A DNA stretch of 7,269 nucleotides, taken from positions 1 through 7,269 of the forward strand of contig JAKISV010000139.1 of assembly GCA_021648425.1 (NCBI GenBank), written 5' to 3'. The position numbers and the translations under genes were made by a program. The notes under the pieces were generated by a model that saw only the letters and a list, made by a program, of their open reading frames with translations, did not search any database and was not told the origin of the DNA. The stretch is from Rhizobiaceae bacterium (lineage in GTDB: Bacteria; Pseudomonadota; Alphaproteobacteria; Rhizobiales; Rhizobiaceae). Positions 1 through 4,867 of this stretch are shown here, piece by piece (the first letter of the stretch is position 1; each line of letters opens with the position of its first letter).

Positions 1-333
1 CAACTGCTCAGCGTCACTTGCCTAAAAATCTTCACGCGGGGCTTTTGATAAAGGCCGTTTTACAGTCGCATACTGTGTAGGTTTTTGTTGAAGGCCCCGC
101 CAGTTTGCACTTTTATTCATAGCGCTGATGCTGGAATGCATCGAGTGAAGGTGGGAGTGTACCCTGTGATCAATATGGCGGTTGGCTGAGGGAAAATGCG
201 ATGTTTAAAATTGCGATTGGCAAATTGTGGTTTTGTGGCAGGGTGGTATGATTGATTGAAAAAACGGCTGCTGAAAAGCGAAGAATAAGAAGTCAGTTGT
301 TTTGTTTGTCATATTAAACGGGGAAAATGCGAT
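1..333. other. Stretch without a recognisable gene, upstream of the DUF2065 gene
   Basis: All three plus-strand frames are broken by early stops (for example at 46-48, 23-25 and 78-80), so the C-terminus of HflC, which usually precedes DUF2065 genes, is not here. What can be seen is a short hairpin at 61-77 (ACAGT, five-base loop, ACTGT) followed closely by a T-rich stretch at 81-87. There is also a seven-base GC-rich inverted match, 36-42 with 94-100, and a 13-base direct repeat described separately. The hairpin plus T-rich stretch could be the end of an upstream transcript, but the stem is too weak to call a terminator. A short minus-strand frame (120-22, 32 codons) lacks a ribosome binding site and is not called. 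Confidence 0.6.
190..333 (+). repeat. 13-base direct repeat, second copy at the DUF2065 ribosome binding site
   Basis: GGGAAAATGCGAT occurs at 190-202 and again at 321-333, directly in front of the DUF2065 start codon. Similarity continues more loosely after the second copy: both are followed within about 20 bases by a TTGC and a GATTGGC element. An exact 13-mer twice within 150 bases is unlikely by chance. It may be the worn remnant of a small duplication of the gene's 5' region. The first copy is followed only by a 16-codon frame, so no second gene is implied. Confidence 0.6.
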
Positions 334-519
334 ATGCAGGATTTGCTGATTGGCCTTGCGTTTGTTCTGGTGATTGAAGGCCTGATTTATGCTCTGTTTC
401 CGGTGGCAGCCAAAAAACTGGCGGCGCAAATCAATGATATTTCTGAATCCAGCTTGCGTATTGGTGGTGTTATGGCGCTGGCTGCAGGTGTGGCGGGTAT
501 TTGGCTTATCCGCGGTTAA
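334..519 (+). CDS. DUF2065 family small inner-membrane protein (YjeT-like)
   Basis: This 61-residue protein is a small, probably inner-membrane protein of the DUF2065/YjeT family, whose biochemical role is not established. Two hydrophobic helices are visible, about residues 4-22 and 43-59, joined by a short polar stretch with two lysines (KKLAAQINDISES). That two-helix hairpin and the length are normal for the family, and the N-terminal MQDLLIGLAFVLVIEG block is typical. The start at 334 is supported by GGGGA at 320-324, nine bases upstream. Family members usually sit next to hflK-hflC, which encode the complex that modulates the FtsH membrane protease, and in Hyphomicrobiales often before a DegP-like gene as here. 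A role in membrane protein quality control is inferred from this neighbourhood alone. The stop codon lies within a perfect palindrome, GCGGTTAACCGC (512-523). Confidence 0.88.
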   Translation: MQDLLIGLAFVLVIEGLIYALFPVAAKKLAAQINDISESSLRIGGVMALAAGVAGIWLIRG

Positions 520-527
520 CCGCAATG

Positions 528-555
528 GGAACTTTTGATTGTTATTTTTCGCAAA
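528..555 (+). promoter_or_regulatory. Possible RpoE/ECF-type promoter element upstream of the protease gene
   Basis: GGAACTT at 528-534 equals the -35 consensus of enterobacterial sigma-E promoters. About 14 bases later comes TCGCAAA (549-555), one base longer than the TCnAA of that -10 element. For the alphaproteobacterial general-stress ECF consensus (GGAAC, 16-17 bases, CGTT) the -35 fits but the -10 (CGCA) does not. htrA/degP genes are classic envelope-stress targets, which is why the match is noted. The site lies about 140 bases before the start codon. The element is weak and could be chance. Confidence 0.2.
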
Positions 556-579
556 CCTGCGTTAAATTTCGTTCATGTT

Positions 580-612
580 CTTGAAATTGACAACTTGACG
601 GGACATCTATTC
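580..612 (+). promoter_or_regulatory. Possible RpoH-like or housekeeping promoter of the protease gene
   Basis: CTTGAAA at 580-586 matches the -35 of heat-shock (RpoH) promoters. CTATTC at 607-612 partly resembles an alphaproteobacterial RpoH -10, but the spacing is longer than usual. A perfect TTGACA (587-592) and a TTGACG (595-600) overlap the same place, yet neither has a good -10 at 16-18 bases. Some promoter must lie in 520-693, because the protease gene has its own 174-base upstream region and a strong terminator behind it. Which of these hexamers is used cannot be decided by reading. Confidence 0.25.
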
Positions 613-693
613 GCAATGACTTGCTGCTCTGTTATCTACATTGCACAATATGTATCAATTACGACAAATTTGAATATATGAAAAGGACAGGGT

Positions 694-2202
694 ATGGCGT
701 TAAGCAATAAATTTCGGAAAATCGGGGCAGTTTTTGTCGCTCCCGTACTGGCTTTGGCGATTGCAGTTACTCCGGTATCGGGTGTTGCGACTTCGGCTTT
801 TGCTCAAAATATAGCCGGGCCGACCTCGGTTGCAGATCTGGCTGAAAGCCTGCTGGATGCGGTGGTGAATATTTCCACCAGCCAGAAGGTAGCCCAGCGT
901 CGACCCAATACGCCACGTCCGCGCGTACCGGAAGGTTCGCCATTTCAGGACTTTTTCGATGAACTTCTTCCCGATAATCCAGGCGGTGACAACGGCAACA
1001 AAAACCGCCGCCCGCGTTCGCGTTCCTCACTTGGATCAGGATTTGTCATTGATGCCAGCGGTATTATTGTCACCAACAATCATGTGATTGCCGATGCTGA
1101 TGAAATTACTGTAAATTTTGCTGATGGAACAAAGCTTGAAGCGGAACTGATTGGCAAAGACCCGAAAGTTGATCTTGCCATTTTGCGGGTAAAACCTGCC
1201 AAGCCGCTGACGGCAGTGAAATTTGGCGATTCTGACAAGGCTCGCATTGGTGACTGGGTGATGGCCATTGGTAATCCGCTTGGTCTATCGGGTTCGGTAA
1301 CACTGGGCATTGTGTCTGCCATCAACCGCGATATCAATTCAGGGCCTTATGATTCCTTCATTCAGACTGATGCAGCTATCAACCGGGGTAATTCCGGGGG
1401 GCCTTTGTTTAATATGGCCGGGGAAGTGATCGGCATTAATACAGCAATTATTTCGCCATCAGGTGGTTCTATCGGGCTTGGATTTTCCATTCCTTCGACC
1501 CTGGCCAAGAGCGTAGTTGACCAGTTGATTCAATATGGAGAAACACGCCGGGGCTGGCTTGGGGTGCAAATTCAGACAGTGACCGATGAAATTGCCGAGA
1601 CGCTGGCAATGGATGAAGCAAAGGGTGCGTTAGTGGGCGATGTTGTGCCCAATGGTCCTGCTGCTGATGGCAACATCAAATCCGGCGATGTGATCTTGTC
1701 GTTTGACGGCAAGGATGTCGAACAAATGCGCGATTTGCCTCGTATTGTAGCTGATACCGCTGTCGAAAAAGAAGTTGACGTGGTGGTGCTTCGCAAAGGC
1801 AAGGAAGTCACACTTAAAGTAACTGTTGGCCGTCTTGAAGACGGTGAAAAACAGATTGCTGCCGCGAAAAAGGAAAATGGCGAAAAGAAAGAGGCCAAGG
1901 TCAAAACCGCTCTGGGTATGACGCTTGGTGAAATCACCGATGATCTGCGTGAAGCGGAAAAAATCGACGAGGGTGTCAAAGGCGTTTATATTCTGAAAGT
2001 TAAAGAAGGCAGCAATGCCGAGGATAAAAACATCAAGGTCGGTGAGATCATTGTTGAGGTTGGTCAGGAAGCTGTCACCAACGCCAAGGATGTGGTTGAT
2101 CGGATCAAGGAACTGAAATCAGACGGGCGCAAAAATGCCCTGCTGATGGTTTCAACCAAAACCGGTGACATCCGATTTGTTGTCGTGCGGATTGGTGAAT
2201 AA
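694..2202 (+). CDS. DegP/HtrA (Do) family periplasmic serine protease with two PDZ domains
   Basis: This 502-residue protein is a secreted protease/chaperone that degrades or refolds damaged envelope proteins. An N-terminal signal peptide has basic residues near the start, a hydrophobic core at about 11-30 and a likely signal peptidase I site after AFA at residue 37. The trypsin-like domain spans about 45-280. Its catalytic triad is clear: His130 in TNNHVI, Asp160 in VDLAIL and Ser234 in GNSGGPL. PDZ1 covers about 285-380, beginning RRGWLGVQ, and PDZ2 about 405-500. They are joined by a lysine/glutamate-rich linker at about 381-403. The Pro/Arg/Asn-rich insert at 69-112, with FQDFFDELL, corresponds to the LA loop and is usual in alphaproteobacterial members. 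Length and architecture are those of a complete DegP. The start has AAGGA at 683-687, six bases upstream. Alphaproteobacteria often carry several paralogues (degP, degQ, mucD), so no exact gene symbol is given. Confidence 0.95.
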   Translation: MALSNKFRKIGAVFVAPVLALAIAVTPVSGVATSAFAQNIAGPTSVADLAESLLDAVVNISTSQKVAQRRPNTPRPRVPEGSPFQDFFDELLPDNPGGDNGNKNRRPRSRSSLGSGFVIDASGIIVTNNHVIADADEITVNFADGTKLEAELIGKDPKVDLAILRVKPAKPLTAVKFGDSDKARIGDWVMAIGNPLGLSGSVTLGIVSAINRDINSGPYDSFIQTDAAINRGNSGGPLFNMAGEVIGINTAIISPSGGSIGLGFSIPSTLAKSVVDQLIQYGETRRGWLGVQIQTVTDEIAETLAMDEAKGALVGDVVPNGPAADGNIKSGDVILSFDGKDVEQMRDLPRIVADTAVEKEVDVVVLRKGKEVTLKVTVGRLEDGEKQIAAAKKENGEKKEAKVKTALGMTLGEITDDLREAEKIDEGVKGVYILKVKEGSNAEDKNIKVGEIIVEVGQEAVTNAKDVVDRIKELKSDGRKNALLMVSTKTGDIRFVVVRIGE

Positions 2203-2214
2203 TCTGTAGAGTTG

Positions 2215-2257
2215 CACCATCCCCGGGTATTGCCGGGGATGGTGAATTTTTCTTATT
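2215..2257 (+). terminator. Strong rho-independent terminator of the protease gene
   Basis: A perfect 12-base-pair stem (CACCATCCCCGG at 2215-2226 with CCGGGGATGGTG at 2233-2244) with a six-base loop is followed by AATTTTTCTTATT. It starts 12 bases after the protease stop codon. The acetyltransferase gene on the other strand ends at 2253, so the hairpin lies between convergent genes. Read from the minus strand the stem is followed by CAACTCTACAG, which is not U-rich, so it should terminate mainly plus-strand transcription. Confidence 0.93.
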
Positions 2258-2828
2258 GCTTCCGTTCGTGCCATTGCGATTGAGTAATTGAATATAATAC
2301 ATGCCGTCGCAGGTGTGCGTAATCATCTTCAATCAGTGAATGATCAAAATCCAGTTCAGGCAATGGCTGCATACCGATGTGTTTCATAACGCCGATGGAA
2401 CTGATATTAACAGGGACAGCAAAAGCGATAATTTCTTCCAACCCGCAGTTCACAAATCCATAACGAAGCAATTCGCTTGCGGCTTCGCTGGCATAACCTT
2501 TGCGCCAGTGCCGTGCAACAAACCTCCAGCCGATTTCGTATTCCTGGGAGAATGGTCGTTCAAAATTAACTTTGCCAATGCCGGAATACCCGATGGGCAC
2601 TCCAGAATCTTTCAGGCAAACGGCAAGCCAACCAAAATCGCTGCCACGTTCTTTTTCGATGGTTTTTTGCAGGACTTCATCGCTTTGGGCGCGTGTTCGA
2701 CGGAATGGAAAATATTCCATTATTTTTTCATCGTTGTTTAGTTCGTGAAATATCGGGCGGTCAATATTATCATAATTCCACGGGCGGATAATCAGGCGTT
2801 CAGTTTCGAGTTGAAAATCCGGTTTCAC
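2253..2828 (-). CDS. GNAT acetyltransferase of the RimJ/RimL (Acetyltransf_3) type
   Basis: This 191-residue protein is a predicted cytoplasmic acetyl-CoA-dependent N-acetyltransferase. Features of the RimJ/RimL group are the N-terminal LETERLIIRPW (7-17), the EIGWRFVARHWRKGYASEA block (98-116) with the acetyl-CoA pyrophosphate-binding loop RKGYAS, and the C-terminal N-x-SSIGVMKHIGM motif (141-153). The substrate cannot be told; the family acetylates protein N-termini, amino acids, aminoglycosides and others. The start is GTG at 2828-2826, sharing GTGA with the serB stop codon, so translation is probably coupled to serB. No good Shine-Dalgarno sequence is visible, which fits re-initiation. 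The gene is not part of the core neighbourhood as I know it and may be a lineage-specific addition. Its composition does not stand out. The family call is firm; a specific function is not assigned. Confidence 0.9.
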   Translation of the reverse strand: MKPDFQLETERLIIRPWNYDNIDRPIFHELNNDEKIMEYFPFRRTRAQSDEVLQKTIEKERGSDFGWLAVCLKDSGVPIGYSGIGKVNFERPFSQEYEIGWRFVARHWRKGYASEAASELLRYGFVNCGLEEIIAFAVPVNISSIGVMKHIGMQPLPELDFDHSLIEDDYAHLRRHVLYSITQSQWHERKQ

Positions 2829-3718
2829 GTCACAAACTCATTGCGGCTATAGCCCTGTATATAGAGCAGTGCAGTGAGGTCGCCATGGTCGATGCGAAAT
2901 TCGGCCTGACTGGCAACTGCGGGTTTGGCATGCAGGGCGACGCCGGTGCCAGCTACACCCAGCATGCCCAGATCGTTTGCCCCGTCACCAACCGCAAGGA
3001 AATCGGCAGGGGTTAGATTGTGTGTTTCTGCAATTTCGGTGAGCGCATCAACCTTGGCCTGTTGACCTAAAATGGGTTCGGCTACTTTGCCGGTGAGTTC
3101 GCCGTTTTCTTCGAGCAGTATATTGGCGCGATTTTCATCAAAGCCCAGTTTGCCGGCGATAATATCCGTGAAAGCAGTGAAGCCGCCGGATACCAGGGCG
3201 CAGTAGGCGCCGTTTGATTTCATTGTTGCCACCAGCGTTTTGCCACCGGGAGTAAGCGTAATCTGGTTTTCCAGAACATCGTCAATCACAGATATTTTGA
3301 GGCCAGCGAGCAACAACATGCGTTCACGCAAGGCCGTTTCGAATTCGATTTCGCCATTCATGGCGCGGGCGGTGATTTGGGCTATTTGAGGCTTGATACC
3401 TGCCACTGCTGCAAGTTCGTCAATGCATTCCTGCTCGATCATGGTTGAATCCATGTCAGCGATCAGAGCCTTTTTGCGGCGGGTTTCTGCTTTTTGGATG
3501 ATGATGTCGATGGGTTGGTCGGCAAGAATATTATGGATGGATTTATACAGCTCACCATTTGCCGTGTTATTATCTGGTGGAAACAGAATATCGCAGGCTA
3601 TATCAACGGCAAGCCAGTTGATTTCTTCTGCACCAATGCCATCACGTGTGCGTTCTGCTATTTCCCGGGACAAAACAGCATCGGCAGGATTTGCTATCAG
3701 GGTTGCTACCAGCGGCAT
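2825..3718 (-). CDS. serB: Phosphoserine phosphatase SerB
   Basis: SerB catalyses the last step of L-serine synthesis, hydrolysing O-phospho-L-serine to serine and phosphate in the cytoplasm. The 297-residue protein has an N-terminal regulatory (ACT-like) region at about 1-80, beginning MPLVATLIANP as in alphaproteobacterial SerB. A HAD-family phosphatase domain follows. Motif I is ADMDST (87-92), with Asp88 as nucleophile and Asp90 as acid/base. ECIDELA (97-103) is the family's substrate-binding stretch. Motif II is SGGF (177-180), motif III is Lys222 in QQAKVDAL, and motif IV is GDGANDL (244-250) with the Mg-binding Asp245 and Asp249. Length is normal for alphaproteobacteria (E. coli SerB is somewhat longer). 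The gene leads a two-gene minus-strand unit with the acetyltransferase and diverges from miaA 34 bases away. No clear Shine-Dalgarno sequence precedes the ATG at 3718-3716, but no other start suits the N-terminus. Confidence 0.96.
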   Translation of the reverse strand: MPLVATLIANPADAVLSREIAERTRDGIGAEEINWLAVDIACDILFPPDNNTANGELYKSIHNILADQPIDIIIQKAETRRKKALIADMDSTMIEQECIDELAAVAGIKPQIAQITARAMNGEIEFETALRERMLLLAGLKISVIDDVLENQITLTPGGKTLVATMKSNGAYCALVSGGFTAFTDIIAGKLGFDENRANILLEENGELTGKVAEPILGQQAKVDALTEIAETHNLTPADFLAVGDGANDLGMLGVAGTGVALHAKPAVASQAEFRIDHGDLTALLYIQGYSRNEFVT

Positions 3719-3752
3719 GATTATCTAACCAATATTGGACACGGGAGTTCTT
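3719..3752. promoter_or_regulatory. Divergent serB/miaA gap with a 10-base palindrome
   Basis: Only 34 bases separate the divergent serB and miaA start codons, so at least one promoter must reach into the opposite coding region. The gap contains the perfect palindrome CCAATATTGG (3729-3738), 10 bases before the serB start and 14 before the miaA start, and the miaA ribosome binding site GGGAG (3743-3747). The palindrome could be a small operator, but a 10-base palindrome is not rare by chance. No convincing -35/-10 pair was found for either gene. Confidence 0.3.
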
Positions 3753-4628
3753 ATGAAACCAGATGCGATTTTGATAGCGGGGCCAACGGCAAGCGGCAAG
3801 AGCGATTTGGCAATTAATCTTGCCAAGGCCAACAATGGCGTGGTTATCAATGCAGATTCGATGCAGGTCTATGAGCAGTTGAATATCATTACCGCAAGGC
3901 CAACCGCAAATCAGATGTCGCAATGTACCCATAGGCTTTATGGCCATCGCGATGCGGGTGATGCCTATTCGGTTGCTATATGGCTGAAGGAGGCGAAAGG
4001 CGTCCTGAGTGAGGTGAAAGAGCAGGGCCGTGTGCCGGTGTTTGTTGGCGGCACCGGGCTTTATTTCAGGGGTCTGACTGAAGGGTTATCGCCGGTTCCT
4101 GAACTTGATAATGGCATTCGCCAAAAATGGCGTGATTTTGCATTGGATGATGGTGAGCGTTTATATGATGAATTGGTGCGGCGTGATGAACTGGCTGCAA
4201 AACAATTGAGGCCCAGCGACCATCAGCGTTTGATCCGGGCGCTGGAGGTGATCGATTCAACGGGCAAGTCAATCATCGAATGGCAAAGTGAAAATAAAGG
4301 GGAGCCACTGTTGGGGGGTAGTGCTGTTCAAAAGATTTTGCTGATGCCACAGCGTTCGATTTTACATAAACGCATTGAAGATCGTTTTGAACGAATGGTT
4401 GATGAGGGTGCGCCTGGAGAAGTGGCGCAGTTGCTTGAGTTGGAAATTGAGCCAACATTGCCGGTGATGAAGGCAATTGGAGTGCCGCAGTTTTCGAAAT
4501 ATCTTGCCGGTGAAATAACGAAGAATGAGGCGATTGAAAAAGCCAAGGCGGCAACCAGGCAATATGCCAAACGCCAATCCACCTGGTTTAACAATCAATT
4601 TGGTGAGGACTGGCACCGGCAGGAATAG
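3753..4628 (+). CDS. miaA: tRNA dimethylallyltransferase MiaA
   Basis: MiaA transfers a dimethylallyl group from dimethylallyl diphosphate to N6 of adenine 37 in tRNAs that read codons beginning with U. MiaB then usually methylthiolates the product. The 291-residue protein shows the P-loop GPTASGKS (10-17), NADSMQVY (33-40) with the conserved Asp35, ITARPT (46-51), VGGTGLYF (98-105), DHQRLIRALEV (156-166), MKAIGVPQF (239-247) and the C-terminal ATRQYAKRQSTWF (267-279). These blocks cover the family end to end, with no missing key residue seen. The start is ATG 3753, with GGGAG five bases upstream. An in-frame TTG at 3735 would add six residues but lacks a ribosome binding site and overlaps the palindrome in the divergent gap. 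The next gene on this strand, ilvB, has its own promoter and leader, so miaA need not be in an operon with it. Confidence 0.96.
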   Translation: MKPDAILIAGPTASGKSDLAINLAKANNGVVINADSMQVYEQLNIITARPTANQMSQCTHRLYGHRDAGDAYSVAIWLKEAKGVLSEVKEQGRVPVFVGGTGLYFRGLTEGLSPVPELDNGIRQKWRDFALDDGERLYDELVRRDELAAKQLRPSDHQRLIRALEVIDSTGKSIIEWQSENKGEPLLGGSAVQKILLMPQRSILHKRIEDRFERMVDEGAPGEVAQLLELEIEPTLPVMKAIGVPQFSKYLAGEITKNEAIEKAKAATRQYAKRQSTWFNNQFGEDWHRQE

Positions 4629-4631
4629 CTG

Positions 4632-4660
4632 TTGACGTAGCTGAAACACGAACCTAAAGT
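4632..4660 (+). promoter_or_regulatory. Probable housekeeping promoter of the ilvB leader
   Basis: TTGACG (4632-4637) and TAAAGT (4655-4660) are separated by exactly 17 bases; the first matches five of six and the second four of six consensus positions. Transcription would begin near 4666-4668, just after miaA ends at 4628. The leader ORF, hairpin and terminator then follow in the right order. That agreement raises confidence beyond the hexamers alone. Confidence 0.5.
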
Positions 4661-4690
4661 AATGCTCTGAAAATGAATTTGGAAACAAAA

Positions 4691-4741
4691 ATGCAGTTTG
4701 AACTTATTGTGGTGATGTGGCGTACACGGGTGATGGTTTAA
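4691..4741 (+). CDS. Putative ilvB leader peptide (16 residues)
   Basis: The frame encodes MQFELIVVMWRTRVMV and then stops. Codons 5-8 are Leu-Ile-Val-Val, with further valines at 14 and 16, so six of 16 residues are branched-chain. This suits ribosome stalling when charged branched-chain tRNAs run short. GGA at 4681-4683 lies seven bases before the ATG. An upstream in-frame ATG at 4673 would give 22 residues but would sit too close to the predicted transcript start for a ribosome binding site. The ORF ends inside the 5' half of the leader hairpin, as expected for a transcription attenuator. The call rests on composition, position and structure; expression is not shown. Confidence 0.6.
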   Translation: MQFELIVVMWRTRVMV

Positions 4742-4800
4742 CTGCCATCGCGAAAGCAACGTGTACGCTAAAAACAAAGGTCCTTAAAAGGGCCTTTTTT
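4718..4800 (+). terminator. ilvB leader attenuator: long hairpin followed by an intrinsic terminator
   Basis: The first structure pairs TGGCGTACACG (4718-4728) with CGTGTACGCTA (4760-4770), 11 base pairs with one G-U. Inside it a second stem, 4730-4736 with 4745-4751, has an eight-base loop. The second structure is a terminator: AAAGGTCC (4776-4783), six-base loop, GGGCCTTT (4790-4797) and a T run to 4800. It lies 67 bases before the ilvB start, so transcription must read through it to express ilvB. A ribosome held on the Leu-Ile-Val-Val codons would cover the 5' arm of the first hairpin. I could not identify a clear antiterminator pairing for the terminator's 5' arm, so the switching mechanism remains unproven. 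Termination itself is well supported. Confidence 0.7.
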
Positions 4801-4867
4801 AATGCCCGCAAACTTTCAGGTGTGTTATCGAATGAATGTGCACTGCCAATAAATGGAAATGTGAAAA

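Noticed and set aside
22..141. Minus-strand small frame of 32-39 codons (MNKSANWRG...)
   Set aside because: No Shine-Dalgarno sequence, no recognisable motif, and nothing around it suggests a gene; likely chance.
512..523. Perfect 12-base palindrome GCGGTTAACCGC over the DUF2065 stop codon
   Set aside because: One or two such palindromes are expected by chance in a window this size, there is no T run after it, and most of it is constrained by coding.
205..525. Minus-strand 106-codon frame opposite the DUF2065 gene
   Set aside because: Overlaps a recognised family member on the other strand; its composition (His/Gln/Asn-rich) is that of an antisense shadow.
1572..1979. Minus-strand 135-codon frame opposite the PDZ region of the protease
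   Set aside because: Ser/Thr-rich antisense reading of a complete DegP gene; no independent support.
3393..3728. Plus-strand 111-codon frame opposite the serB start
   Set aside because: Antisense of a well-conserved SerB N-terminus; Ser/Met/Ile-rich with no family features.
3735..3752. TTG start giving MiaA six extra residues
   Set aside because: ATG 3753 has GGGAG five bases upstream and gives the typical MiaA N-terminus just before the P-loop.
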